Positions 10,976 to 22,800 of a stretch of DNA of 64,000 nucleotides are shown in pieces; within the stretch, counting starts at the first letter, position 1, and every line of letters begins with the position of its first letter. The translations under genes were made by a program, and so were the position numbers. Location of the stretch: NCBI RefSeq assembly GCF_032854445.1, contig NC_088297.1, forward strand, positions 2,213,403 to 2,277,402, in the 5' to 3' direction. The notes under the pieces are model-generated. The model was not told where the DNA came from. It saw only the letters and a program-made list of their open reading frames with translations, and ran no database searches. This stretch comes from Liolophura sinensis. Lineage: Eukaryota > Mollusca > Polyplacophora > Chitonida > Chitonidae.

Positions 10976-12410
10976 CCTACCCTCGGTATATGGGACTGTT
11001 AAGCGTGGGACCATGCCAAGTCTGGGAAGAACAAAGAGACGTAACAAACAGCTGGTCGCAGACTAAAGTGCTCGGTTTTTCCAAAGTACATTAAACGTTT
11101 GGCCAGACTTAAATTCTAGTATTGATCTTGGCCTAGTACACAATCAGCGGCACTTTAGTTCAGACTAAATTTAGTACCGGTCTTAACTGCTAATACACTT
11201 TTAAGCAACTGAGCCAAATTGGCAAAATGGAGCAGGTGACTGACTGCCGATAAATTGGGTCTCATTTAAAGGCTTTCAACGCTCTTTGTGGTCCAAAGTT
11301 TATAATCTTGGTAGTAAAAGACCTGAGTGCAAAGTCTCAGAAGTAAATTGATGTATATTCGTGGAAATGTTGTACACTAAAAAGTAAGAGGTTTAGTTGG
11401 TGTAAGGTTAGAATAAGGCTAACTCTCGTCTTAAAACGTTGAAAAATGTTCTTCTGATGATAAGAAAGTTTTCTTTTCACTTTATAAGAACATATATAAT
11501 TTCGGTTAGGCTAAATTCTCTTTCCTTCACCCCATGACTATTTTTTCCTTTTTTTTTTTTACAAAATACGATAACATAACACTAGAGCGTTGTAACCGTA
11601 TGGTTCTCCCTATTACGTCCACCGTTAAGAAAGTGGACATCTTCCATGTACAGTGGTCAATGTACATTTCTTTCTCAATCGGACTAAATCATCTTAAAGT
11701 GAGAATTCCATGAATAGCACTTCTAGGCTATTTGATGCCATTTAGGGTGAAGTTCAGACCTATCGGGAAGTAGCTCATTTCTGACACTCTAAACATTCAT
11801 AAGTCATAATCACATCAGTAGTAAGCTCGCATGGTTTGGGCAGAAGTATGTTGATAGCCTTGGCTTTTTCTTGCTATATGGGCTTTGTGCAAGACCTCAT
11901 GGGCGCAAGTGGGCGATGTGTGGCAATAGTTGGTGCCGGTAATTCCTATACCCAAAAATCAAATTTAATACAAAATCAAAATGTTCAAAAAATCTTTGTT
12001 TTAAATATTACACCTGACTAATTTGTCAATGACATCTAACTGAGCTGGAGTAAAACTTATCTATGTATTTATCTATTTTCACATTACCTTTTCTTTTTCT
12101 ACTGATCTACAGACTCACATCACTTACGTGCTTATTACTTCTATTACGTCATTAGATGTTTTAAACATCTAACAACTTTTTGTGAGGTGAGGGGCCTAAC
12201 CACTGATTTTACGGTCAGTATTTCCCAGCACAGAATCCACACATTCGCATACATTTAACTACATGAATATTCAACAGTCTAAAAAAATTTTAAGTCCAAC
12301 TGTTTTCATGCACACCTCTAGCTTGTCCAATTGAAGAAAGTTGTCATATTTTGTAACTTTCCTTTCCAGATGATACAATTAATCTTATGTTTAAACAGTA
12401 CTGTGTTCAG

Positions 12411-12712
12411 TTACCGTGGACATGGCGTTGGCTCAGAGGGTCGTGGAGGGGTTTGAGGGAGGGACAGTGGTCCTGCCCTGTACAGTCATTATACAGGGGA
12501 ATCTGCAGTGGAGTATTGGTAATACTCCCCTCCTAGTCAGAAGCGATGGTCAAGTCTTCAAAGCAAACACTAGCTGGAACGATGTGATCAGCCTTGTGGG
12601 GAGCAGCAATAACCTGAGCATCAGCTCCCTCAGTCGTCAGAGAGATGACGGCAGGACGTTCAGGATGCAGGACCTGGAGGAGATCAGCAGGAGACAACTG
12701 TCAGGGTGTTAG
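12411..12712 (+). pseudogene. Ig V-like exon of gene 2, F/G strands lost
   Basis: Reads VDMALAQRVVEG, GGTVVLPC, LQWSIGN and NNLSISSLSRQRDDGRTF like gene 1. It then has 'aggatgcaggacctggagga' where gene 1 has the codons for T-C-D-G-I-G. A net loss of 7 bases removes the second Cys and shifts the frame into TAG at 12710. Confidence 0.8.
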
Positions 12713-13503
12713 GTAAGTACCTGTACATGTAGAAAAGGAGACAACTGTCAGGGTGTTATGTAAGTACCTGTACATGTAGAACAGGAGACAACTGCCAGGG
12801 TGTTATGTAAGTACCTGTACATGTAGAACAGCAGACAACTGTTAGGGTGTTAGGTAAGTACCTGTACATGTAGAACAGCAGACAACTGTTAGGGTGTTAG
12901 GTAAGTACCTGTACATGTAGAACAACAGACAACTGTCAGCGTGTTAGGTAAGTACCTGCACATGTAGAACAACAGACAACTGTCAGCGTGTTAGGTAAGT
13001 ACCTGCACATGTAGAACAACAGACAACTGTGAGGGTGTTAGGTAAGTACCTGTACATGTAGAACAGCAGACAACTGTGAGGGTGTTATGTAAGTACCTGT
13101 ACATGTAGAACAGAAGACAACTGTCAGGGTGTTGGGTAGGTACCTGTACATGTAGAACAGAAGACAACTGTCAGGGTGTTAGGTAAGTACCTGTACATGT
13201 AGAACAGCAGACAACTGTCAGGGTGTTAGGTAAGTACCTGTACATGTAGAACAGCAGACAACTGTCAGGGTGTTAAGTAAGTACATGTACATGTAGAACA
13301 GCAGACAACTGTGAGGGTGTTAAGTAAGTACCTGTACATGTGGAACAGAAGACAACTGTCAGGGTGTTAAGTAAGTACCTGTACATGTACAACAGAAGAC
13401 AACTGTCAGGGTGTTAAGTAAGTATCTGTACATGTAGAACAGAACTCAACTGCCAGGGTGTTAGGTAAGTACCTGTACATGTAGAACAGAAGACAACGGT
13501 CAA
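12690..13503 (+). repeat. 47-bp splice-donor minisatellite, expanded (17 donors)
   Basis: Same unit as at 1485-1735 but 17 consecutive donor-bearing units. Most keep GTAAGT; one reads GTAGGT, and four near the right end are preceded by A rather than G. Neighbouring units share private variants (two adjacent 'cctgcacatg', two 'cagcgtgtta', four 'ttaagtaagta'), showing local unit-by-unit duplication. Confidence 0.9.
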
Positions 13504-13541
13504 GCACGTGTGGTCCAATATATGTAGCAGTGTTACACGTG

Positions 13542-13710
13542 ATTTACTGATTTATTCTTTGATTGGTGTAATACGCCGTACTCAAGGATATTTCACTTAT
13601 TCGACGGCGGCTAGCATTATGGTGGGAAGAACCAGGCAGAGCCCGGAGGAAACCCTCAACTATCCGCGGGTTGCTGCCAGACCTTCCCACATATGCCCTA
13701 CACGTGATTG
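13542..13710 (-). mobile_element. SINE family A copy, duplicate of the one at 1770
   Basis: Same insertion point, same orientation and near-identical sequence as 1770-1938, carried along by the large duplication. Confidence 0.8.
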
Positions 13711-14460
13711 AATATGGGTATACAATTTTTGTAGCCAACAGATTTGTATCGTTCACGCCGCGTATGAAAGGCCCATCCTATTTCCGGCAGCCGCGCAAAG
13801 CCCGCTGGAATGGGTTCAAATTACTTTAGATTGCGTCACAAAATGTTGAATTTTAAATCCCCAGCATTTGTTTTTCCCAAAAGATACCTTGGGATATGCT
13901 GATTGTAAAATGCTAATTCTTAAGATGCAACTCCACGTATAATTTCCAGTAAAAACGAGTCAAAAGTTAATATATGTTCTAAATTTCCCCAAAACAATGG
14001 TATCGGTCACGGTTGAGTACATTATCGAATGCTATTTTAAAGGTTCTTACCGCCGAAAAACCGATTCTTATTTTCTTAGCTGATGTACTAAACCAAATGA
14101 GAAACGTCTGATTAACGCTAATTAGGACATCTGTCGGTGATGTAGCGTACAATGATTACTTTTTAAACAAATTATACCTAAAGCTAAACATGTGGGCGCA
14201 CTGATAAAGCAAACAGTAAATTCTTATCCCCCCAACTACATGTATAAATCTACTTAAGAACGGGTCAAATATTTACATCTCAAATGACCTCAATGCGAGT
14301 GGAAAGGTCAAGGTTGAGTACAAGGTTGAAACTTTTTTCACAGGTTCTTCATAACAAACAAAAGCCCATTCTTGAACACATCAAGCCATTAAAAAAACGG
14401 CTTAATTAACGCTAATCCGGCTTTTTATTAACAAAAACTAATTTGACATATGCTGATAAT

Positions 14461-14596
14461 GATATGCGAAGGTCACGGAATGCAGAGGTCAAGGTACATC
14501 AGCTCTTTACGAGATAAAGCTGTACAGAGGTCAGCTGCTGGCGAATACACGTGTGACAGCAACGGGTCGGAAATTGACAAAATTAAACGTTTTACT
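14461..14596 (+). pseudogene. Relic Ig C-terminal half, duplicate
   Basis: Matches 2690-2825, again with SAAGEYTCDSNGSE in an open frame. One residue differs (RDK for RHK). The frame is still open in both copies. Confidence 0.4.
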
Positions 14597-14678
14597 GTTT
14601 GTCGTACCTTAACTGGGTTTGACAAAATACCAAATGAGAAGAAAATGCTAACCTATATATCAACTGTCAATATCGTAG

Positions 14679-14948
14679 CTCCATCGGATGTGGAGGTGAC
14701 TTTTGACCAACGTTCTCATCAGTTAACCTGTACAGCTGAGGGTTATCCTAACATGCACGCCTTCAGCCCGTGGGAACATCGCCTGGGCGGGATACTCATA
14801 CGGAGACTGGGGAATGAGAAACTTGGCACTTCTGTAAACTACGTTCTGCCTGAGAACCTGACATACACAGACGCCGGAGATTATGTGTGTTCAGTGACAA
14901 ACGGCATTAAGTCTTCACAATCAGGGCTGATCTATGTGGCTCCTCTCA
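14679..14948 (+). CDS. Ig C2-like exon of gene 2, intact
   Basis: 270 bp, acceptor ATCGTAG, donor CTCA|GTAAGT, with both Cys residues (HQLTC, GDYVCSV). A few substitutions separate it from gene 1 (MHAFS for MHTFS, TDAGDY for TETGDY). It is open but sits between broken exons. Confidence 0.75.
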
Positions 14949-15971
14949 GTAAGTTTTAATATTATTTTGTAAGATAAAGCTGTGGATTGAAATTTTTATG
15001 TAACCAACCTAAGCTTTATCTGCTCTCTCCATTTGCTCTACACTGACAAGCTTCTCAGATCATTTGTCAGATAGGGTTTGTCATATCTGACAGAAAACCT
15101 GTTTGCACAATAAACAAAGGTGTTCCACATGCTACTGGCTACTGACGTCACACAGATGACGTGATGACGTCACACAGACGATATATACATATATCTTGAT
15201 GGCCTTACACTGATAACATGATCACGTCATACATGACATGATGATGTCACACAGACATGATGCCGTCATACAGCCTAACATAATGACATTACATAAACTA
15301 GTACGCCAAGCAGAGTGGACCATCACTTTCAATACCCAGTTTTATTAAGATTTGTAGCGCTGTCTGCTCAAGACACAATGTATACTGTCAGTATATTAAA
15401 GGATAGATAAAACGCTTTGGTTTCATTTCTCAATGTGCAGATTATCAAATGTAATAACATATAACAGTACAAGCTTTCATCTTTCACTTTGGGGGAGTGG
15501 GGAGGTAAAAATGTTTTCAAAGCACAGTTTTCTTAATGCCCCAGCTGTCAGTCCGGAAATTAAGCAGCTTGCAGTGCTGACGTTAACGATGATCCCTGTT
15601 TAAAAATAACTATGTGGATGACAGACCGAGCCGGAATCGGGGCAGGGCTAACGTCATCGACAGAATTCACCGGGGTCGGGGCACTTCGGGGTGTACACCG
15701 AGTTCCAAGCAAGATGACATAATCGTTTTTGAAAAAATCCGACCGTTGACATCACGAGCTGGCCATTGAAGTTTCCTAATGATTAAGTAACATCTGTAAC
15801 GATTTGCTACTATTGTAGTAAAAATGCCAGTTCATCTACAAGCCGTGCAGCAACAACAACAATGTGTTCGATACAATGTTCAGTTCTCATTTCTGTTATC
15901 ATCATTTTAAACTGCCCAACTGTTTGGAGTTCATTTTAAGGTACATTTTAACGAAACAATATAAACTCAAG

Positions 15972-16938
15972 ACCAAAAGAAACTTTACCACTCATAAATT
16001 GAAGTTTAGCAAACGTTTTCAGTGAATTCGGTCAACTTAACCCAGTAAAAATCAAGTGCAAATATATTCCCATTTGGGTAAAGCTACATGTAAGCCAATA
16101 CCAATCCGTTGCAACAGAAAAATAAAAGTTTAAACCACGTGACCCGTGGATGGGCCGAATCCACAAGGTCAAGCGGTGTAAAAAACGTTAAAGTCAGTAT
16201 GTCAGACATGCACAGTGTTTAAAAACCACCGTAGTGATGCCACGACTGTCTCCAGAACAACGCGAGAGGGCCCTGGGCATGACGGCTGTGAGAGCCTGTC
16301 ATACTAACATACTAACCAACTTATGGCTGTTCTCGTGTAACCGTTTTAAATCTGATGCAGCGATACAGGCAGAGAGGACGGACCTCAGACAGGCCAAGAT
16401 CAGGCAGACCTAGGATAATCAGTGCCCGGTACTTGCGTGTCTTGCATCTGCGCAAACGCTTCCTGACTGTGACGTCATCATCACTGAATGCGTTAGGTCA
16501 TCGGCTAAGTCGGCAGACAGTGTCAAGGAGACTCCGGGATCAAGGAATCCGGGTTTATTGACCAATCAGAGGGCAGTTATTGACGGCCCAACATGGTTGT
16601 CAGAGGTTGAGGTGGGCCCAAGTTGTACAACGTTAGCTGCGACGTGATTGGCAACGGGTCGTCTTCACAGATGAGCCGCCTCTGTATGTTCAGAGCTGAT
16701 GGAAGACAGCATGTAGGCCGTAGAGGAGGCAAAAGATCGGCATAAGCTTGCATTCAGGAAGTGGCACCGTATGGTGATAGTGAAGTGATGGTATGGGGAG
16801 GGATTTGTGGACAGGAACAGACACCACTGGTCATGATTGACGGACACTTAACAGCTCGGCGTTACGGCGTCCTGCATATGTTGTTTTGTGTTATTATAAA
16901 TTTGGGCAATTAAACGTATGGTAAAGTTTCTTTTGGCC
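15972..16938 (+). mobile_element. Tc1-like transposon relic, duplicate copy
   Basis: TIRs at about 15972-15990 and 16919-16937 match 4139-5103. The helix-turn-helix region has additional frameshifts near 16310; the longest remaining frame is MQRYRQRGRTSDRPRSG onward. Dead element. Confidence 0.85.
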
Positions 16939-17388
16939 GTCCGTTTATGTAGAGTTATGCACAAGTGATATGACGATTTACTGTGCCCATGGATGACCGA
17001 TCACGAGAAGTCCAAATATGGCGTCTAGTTCTAGGGGCTTATGTACGTTGCCAGTGTCTAGTTATTTTACATAAGCGCTGAAAGTAAAACCCTAGCTGTA
17101 GTGAATCGACCATAGGCCATATTTCACCGGTTTCATTTGACGATCTCCTAAGTTTGATACAATCGTCACTGCACTGTTTATACACTCATTGCTGTACAGA
17201 ATAGATTATGTGGAGTGACCGGAAGGTTAACTGTAATATTGTGGTCAACGGGTGGTTTCTTAAGAGTTTCTAGACTCTATGCTCTACAATATACCAATGC
17301 TAAATCTCTCTAATCGTCAACCTTCGTATTTAAATGCTCATATTATTCTCTGCTTGTTTTTTTCCTTGTATTTGTTTTTTCTTTTCAT

Positions 17389-17748
17389 CTCCCGCCGTGT
17401 TTCAGAATCACTCAAAGAAGGTGACGATTGGTTTGGGGACATCTGAGACAATATTCGTGTCTTTTTACGCACGATCGTCCTCCGGTACTGTCCGGGTGAT
17501 GTGGGAGAAAGCCGGGGAGAGTGACGCCCTACAGTCTCACCTGGAAGAGGCAGTTCTGGTCAGTCTGGTGCTGTATGGTCAGCTGGTCAGTCTTCTGGGG
17601 ACAGTCACCATACTGACACTGACTGATGTCCGCCAGGAGGATAAGGGCAACTAAACCTTGACCGTCTCCTCTGACATCAACGGAGTAACCCACACATCAA
17701 GTATCAGATTTTATGTTGACGTCACTGAGAAGCCATCGGCAAAGAAAG
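17389..17748 (+). pseudogene. Second Ig V-like exon of gene 2
   Basis: 360 bp, so the frame is whole where gene 1 is 2 nt short (YARSSSGTVRVMWEK). However, the acceptor AG is AT and a TAA at 17652 interrupts after EDKGN. The exon cannot be spliced at the ancestral site. Confidence 0.8.
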
Positions 17749-18010
17749 GTTTTGCGTTAAAGTTCGGTTAAATCAAGATGTCAAGATAGTAATTTTAAAT
17801 CTGCAGAACCTTAGTCAACAAAGACGTCTTTGTAGTAGTTAAATGCGTCCACACTAAATTCCAAAACAGCCTAAAACACAAGTTCCCATAGTAATATATA
17901 AGAAAAAGTAAATACATAGTCAATAAAGCTGGTAACATGTTCTAAATATTTCCAGCGCCAATACGTCGGAAGTGGACATTGTTAATTAAACAGTTTGTTT
18001 GTCGTTGCAG

Positions 18011-18142
18011 ACACATCTGGAAATCACGCTGGAGCAAACAGCGAGGCGATTGTTGGAGGGGTGTTAGGCGGTTTCCTCGTTTTTGTTACATCAATCTTTA
18101 CAGTGATAGTTGTGATCTTATGGAGAAGATCAAAAACAAAAG
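18011..18142 (+). pseudogene. Transmembrane exon of gene 2
   Basis: 132 bp with intact GTTGCAG acceptor and AAAG|GTTGG donor. Reads DTSGNHAGANSEAIVGGV, then a hydrophobic helix ending VIVVILWRRSKTK. No downstream cytoplasmic exon remains. Confidence 0.7.
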
Positions 18143-19244
18143 GTTGGTATTCCTGACTCCGGAGATTTCCAAGCGAATGTCAGAAGAACAACAGTAATTT
18201 TGGGGATCCTGGGTTTGTAACTTGACAAACAAATTAGAGTAAGCGATTTTGCAGGATAAAAACGAGCTTCGTGCGCTATGACCACGTTTACCGTTTTAAT
18301 ACGGAATAACATTCATACTCTACATGTCCATGTTGATGGCACCTAAAACACATCCTTGTGTTGCCAAAAGAAAATTATACGTGTGTTATTTTCTCTTTCA
18401 CGCTTTACTAAAAATAAGTGATTTGAATGTTAATTAGTTCAACCGATTGAGTGATATGGCATATTAGAGATTATTTCACTTATATAAGGGCGGTTATATT
18501 AAAGAAGGTAGAGACTCGAAACGAGTGTGTGATGTACCATTCTACGATGCAAAATAGATGTGCAAGGTACGGTATACATTTAACACTTTGCAGAGCTGTG
18601 CAGTGATACAAGTTTATAGTTTGTTTTATTTTATTGCAAAGGAATTTCAGAAAAAAAGAGAATTTATAGACCTGTTCAGAAAAGTTTACGGTTTCTTCAC
18701 GGATTCATCGTTTGCTGACGATCCGTGAAAAGTGTTACCTGTAAGCTTGGGTCAATTTTTTTTTATGTACGTTATTAACAAAACTTCTTGAACATGACGT
18801 ATTGTAATAGTAAAAGATGCCCGCAGTTTTGGATACAGGGTCTTATTTTTTGTACGCAGGCACCGCCCTTCTGGCTTTGTGCACAGGTGATGCCATAGTC
18901 ACATAAGCAAGTTGCTATAAAGCTACTTGACGTGTATAGGCGTACAGCGCCGTATTATACGTGTGCCTGTGTTCGCAGCCAGAGTGTTGTGACTTAAATC
19001 ATTAATACTATTAATACATACCACCATAGATTTAGGTCTTTAAGTCCATACTGTAACACCTACCTCGCACTTGTGTTTGGTAAGTAACTGTTGCAAACAT
19101 TATTGTACATTAGTCAAATCTTTACAGTACTTTTGTATGTGGCGTACAATACAGTAATGTGGTGTGTATATCCAGAGGTTTTGAACACTGCGGCATTTGC
19201 ACTAGTCGATAATGGAAAAACTCGTTTCCGAAACATTGGAGTAC

Positions 19245-19355
19245 ACTCAAAAAATTAATCTGGTAAAGTAACACAAAGTGCTTAATAACAGTACATTTAG
19301 ACATCACTCAGACAACAGACTCTCTTTTTTTCTGATTTCTTTTTCTGAGTGTGTA

Positions 19356-19357
<2 letters not shown>
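19245..19357. mobile_element. Family C MITE, short member
   Basis: The ends are 'tacactcaaaaaattaatct' and 'gatttctttttctgagtgtgta', an imperfect inverted repeat. The internal signature is 'catcactcagacaacagac', shared with the elements at 20350, 24620, 31045 and 31788. Confidence 0.65.

Positions 19358-19443
<86 letters not shown>
19358..19443. repeat. (AT)n microsatellite
   Basis: An uninterrupted run of alternating A and T, about 85 bases. It creates Tyr-Ile open frames on both strands that are not genes. Confidence 0.95.
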
Positions 19444-19446
<3 letters not shown>

Positions 19447-20349
19447 GCAAACGTCTTCAGTATGAGTATTTCTGAACATATCCTTTTGTTACAACCGGCA
19501 CTGTTGATACTATGAGATTGCTGTATGTCCGGATGTGCAAATATGTATGGAGATGCCATTGCTGTAGAAGCGGCCAATAATGTTTCAGATGAGATCACTA
19601 CCATTCGACCAATCAGCTTGCATGTCCTAGTCAGTGACCACGCTTACAAAACGATCGTAGCTACATTTCAAACAACGCTACTTTTAAGTTCATCAACGAA
19701 AGTAAAATTCTCAGTCTTAGTTACGTCACCTGCACAAAAGAATTGTTACTTTTCTATCTTTTTGGCGTTTTACGCCGTACTCCAGAATATCCTAGAGATA
19801 CGACCTGGCACGTCTCGTTTTACTACGAACGTTCTTGTGTTTTAGCCTCGTACAGAATGTGATGATGGTAAATGACTGAAGTGTTGGGATGGCCAAGTTT
19901 TTGTTGCAGTGGGCGATGTTTGTTCTTTTAGTTCGAGTTAACATGGATGTGTTTTAAGTATTTCTGTAGTTTGCTTGAGTAAATATGTAATTTCATTGAA
20001 ATTCAGCACCGCAAATTGTTACATACTACGACAAAGCATACATGTGCATGTTTTACGAATACTTGTGATGCATCGCCCACTTAATCTTATTATTAGATGC
20101 CTTAAGCTAGAAGTTACAAGCTGTAACAACTTTAACGTTAATGTACAGTTAATTAATCTATTTTAATTTGAAGTTACAAGTTGAACTTGTAACTTCTAAT
20201 TTAATTGGCCTATCAGCCCCACGAACTTCGATGTTGCCTTATGTGGATTTTTTGTACGCCGTTGTATTTGTTGTCATGGCTGTATAGGAGCGGCTGCCCT
20301 TGAAACACAGGGATAACTTACTACTTTTGATTAAATGCTTTGCACGGCA

Positions 20350-20604
20350 CTTAAAAAAAATTAATTTGTTAAGTTTAACAAAGTCTGTTATCTGTGTGGT
20401 GCTAGAATGTATTCTGTTATCGCAGCAGATTGTTCTGTTAAATATAACGCACATATACTATTAATTCAGGAAAAAAATTCTGTTACACTAACATAATATT
20501 ATGTTGAATATGACAGAATATGGTGTTGAATAATAGAATATATTCTTGCATCACTAAGACAACAGACTTTCTGTTAAATTAAAAAATTATTTCTTTGAGT
20601 GTAC
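20350..20604. mobile_element. Family C MITE
   Basis: The left end 'cacttaaaaaaaattaattt' mirrors the right end 'aaattatttctttgagtgta'. The internal halves 'tctgtgtggtgctagaatgt' and 'cttgcatcactaagacaaca' are inverted versions of each other, so the element can fold on itself. Confidence 0.65.
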
Positions 20605-21649
20605 GCGTAGCAAATAAGTTGAACTATCTTTTTGTTGCTGTTATTTTCTGTGGATGAGGGGTATATAAGCTTAACCCGAACAGTATTTGACGCTTCCCTC
20701 TGTCTCCAATATGTAGCACGTTACACGATTTCAATACTGATTTCACTCATTCACGTAGAAGATGGTTTGGTGTCTTCCCAGCATCACTGAAAAGTGCTTC
20801 TCTGCGATTATTCCGCCTTAGGTATTTTACTGTATGTATTTTCTTTGTTCTCCCGTGGATCGTGTTAAACGTTGTCTTTGGAAATTCAACACATATACAG
20901 GCACATGCTGAAGAATGAGCCTCAAGTTTTACTGCAAAAGTAGAGAAAGCTTTAGTAGCTCCATTTCATCGAAATTGAACGCCTGTATCGCTTAACATAT
21001 CGCCACGATATTGCTGAAAAACGTTAAGCCATAATCATTCATTCATTTAACATATCTTCACCACGTTACCTTATGTGATACTAACCGGGAAAATTAGTAT
21101 TAACAACAAAAATTACAACATGGATATTCCCACTGTGGTAAGTGTCTCATAAGTGGACGTTGCCACTGGTTGTGCTGTAAGCTGCGTGGAAGAGGACAAT
21201 CCAGCCCGTCTCTATAATGGCAGAGTTGTACTGTATGGTGAAAACTGGACACTGTTGTAAAGTATTCAGTAGGTTAGGGTCGTTGACCCCTTGAGTTATA
21301 CCAGTAGAAAGAAATGACTCATAGGGCAGTGTTAAGCTCTGGTGGAAATATGGAACACCACATTTGATGAACGGGGTGAAAATTATGAGTGAAAAATGTT
21401 GCTTCTGATTTGTATGATATATATGTATTCATTTGTGTACATTGAAATGTACACAATTTACACATTAAACAGTTTACGCTAGTTGCACTTTGGATGTCGA
21501 TTACCGGTACCCGTTTTACATTTTCTGTTTTGTTTACCTGGTTTTGTCTTTCTTGTCATTTCGACTTTTGGTAACATTGATAGCAAAATGGTGGCCTGCT
21601 TGAAAATACATAATTACATATTTGAAATTGACCTACCGTAACCATACAG

Positions 21650-22122
21650 GAAATTATATTTTTCCCCTCATGTCGTTGGTAGATCGAGGACTTGATGTGC
21701 TGGATATCGGCCGCTACCTGTATATCGAGAAACGAAACCGTGTAAACCGCCGATGTTACATCCGGGATGTCGAGAGTATCCCAAAAGCAACAGTCACCAA
21801 CATGGTGGTGTCAGCTGGCGTCTTCGAGCGGTGGCTGTCACAAAGAGAACGGAACCAAGACGCTCGGAACTGCTTTGAGATTCCACCGGAACAGCTGGAT
21901 GTTTACCTGAACGATTTCTATCTGAGCGTGAAAACTCCACACGGCCATGACTACAAACCCAGATCCCTAGAATGTATCCGCTGGAGTCTGGATCGCTACT
22001 TGAAATCCACTGGATACTCCAAGTCGATCGTCTCCTCGAAAGTGTTTGCCAATTCCCAGAGGGCGTTCAGACTAAGAATAAAAGAACTCTACGCCAAGAT
22101 GCAGAGCAATACATCGACTTAA
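21650..22122 (+). CDS. Exon of a ZMYM/QRICH1/KIAA1958-like (DUF3504-associated) protein
   Basis: The open frame reads GLDVLDIGRYLYIEKRNR, then VFERWLSQRERNQD, FEIPPEQLDVYLNDFYLSV, YKPRSLECIRWSLDRYLK and FANSQRAFRLRIKELYAK. The last three match the helical segment before DUF3504 in ZMYM2-4, QRICH1 and KIAA1958, a fold related to the N-terminal domain of Crypton tyrosine recombinases. No ATG precedes the frame convincingly, so it is probably an internal or 3' exon. Possible acceptors are CATACAG at 21643-21649 and GGTAG near 21680. The frame ends in TAA at 22122, but a +1 frame continues with DAEQYIDLTEIEKLYTC to about 22160, suggesting a slip or degeneration. Whether it belongs to the zinc-finger gene downstream is unknown. 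Confidence 0.6.
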
Positions 22123-22623
22123 CAGAAATTGAGAAACTATACACATGTAACTTCCATCCCCAGATTGCGTAAACGTGGAAGTGTTGGTTATTTCCACACC
22201 AAGATACCGAAACAGACATGATACATGTGCGCGTTTATTTCTTTGACCAACTCAAAAGTAGTGGATATCCATAACAGATGCCTCGGATGGGTTTCTTCAT
22301 ACACCCACACAACTGCTGCCCAGATAAAGTATATTTGGCTACATTTCTTTGACGGATTTAAACCGACTTCCGGAAAACTGTCAATGATGTTTTTTTTTTT
22401 GTTTTTTTTTAAAATTTCTTTCAATTAAGAAACCTCAGGTGCCAGATGTATGAATGTGTGAGAAAAGTACTTCCATTGTTTTGCGTAATTGGGCTTCAAA
22501 CAGTGACTGGATCCGCCTGAGCATTTATGTGGAGATTTCAGATCTCGCGTTACTTACTTGATCTACAGTAGCCTTCTCAAACATACATAATACATGTCAC
22601 ATATTGACGTACCACTACATACA

Positions 22624-22800
22624 TTACGGTGGCCGAGGTGGTTAGCAGACCAGCGCGGCGCAATGGCGCACGTGGGAAATTCCGAATGGCCGAGGGTTTC
22701 CTCCGGGCTCTGCCCTGTTTTCTCCCACTATAACGCTAGCCGCTGTCTTAAAAGTGAAATATTCTTGGGTAAAACACCAATCAAATAAATGAATAAATAA
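22624..22800 (+). mobile_element. SINE family A, tRNA-like head visible
   Basis: Begins 'ggtggccgaggtggttagca' (tRNA Ser/Leu-like head), then 'cctccgggctctgccctgtt' and the tail 'agtgaaatattcttgggtaa', ending in AATAAATAAATAAA. Confidence 0.8.

Larger units (their letters stand above)
10403..18142 (+). pseudogene. Ig-superfamily receptor gene 2, decayed tandem duplicate
   Basis: Exons match gene 1: leader 10403-10442, V-like 12411-12712, C2-like 14679-14948, V-like 17389-17748 and TM 18011-18142. It is broken in several ways. The first Ig domain ends in TTCRMQ-like sequence without the F-strand Cys and runs into TAG at the donor. The acceptor of the second V-like exon has changed from TTTTCAG to TTTTCAT (17387-17388). 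The same exon has TAA at 17652-17654 where gene 1 has TAT. The 25-bp micro-exon and tail are absent because the duplication stops near 18636. The C2 and TM exons remain open. It is probably non-functional, but could give short secreted products. Confidence 0.75.
11203..18636 (+). repeat. Large direct duplication, copy 2
   Basis: Collinear with 1-6803. The main length difference is the expanded 47-bp array (12690-13503). The right break lies between 'ttttattttatt' and 'gcaaaggaatttcag', exactly where copy 1 has the acceptor of its 25-bp micro-exon. Confidence 0.93.
18640..21640. other. Intergenic stretch with small TIR elements and an AT microsatellite
   Basis: No exon is recognised. It contains an (AT)n tract at 19358-19443, two TIR elements of family C (19245-19357 and 20350-20604) and a short SINE A fragment near 19767 ('ggcgttttacgccgtactcc'). 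Confidence 0.6.

Noticed and set aside
12690-13503. Regular 47-bp array that could be taken for a CRISPR
   Set aside because: The units are contiguous and similar throughout with no repeat/spacer alternation, and the genome is eukaryotic.
19278-19479. Tyr-Ile repeat frames on both strands
   Set aside because: Translation of the AT microsatellite.
22624-22700. Possible tRNA gene
   Set aside because: Only the A-box part is tRNA-like. It continues into the SINE body and tail and cannot form a full cloverleaf.
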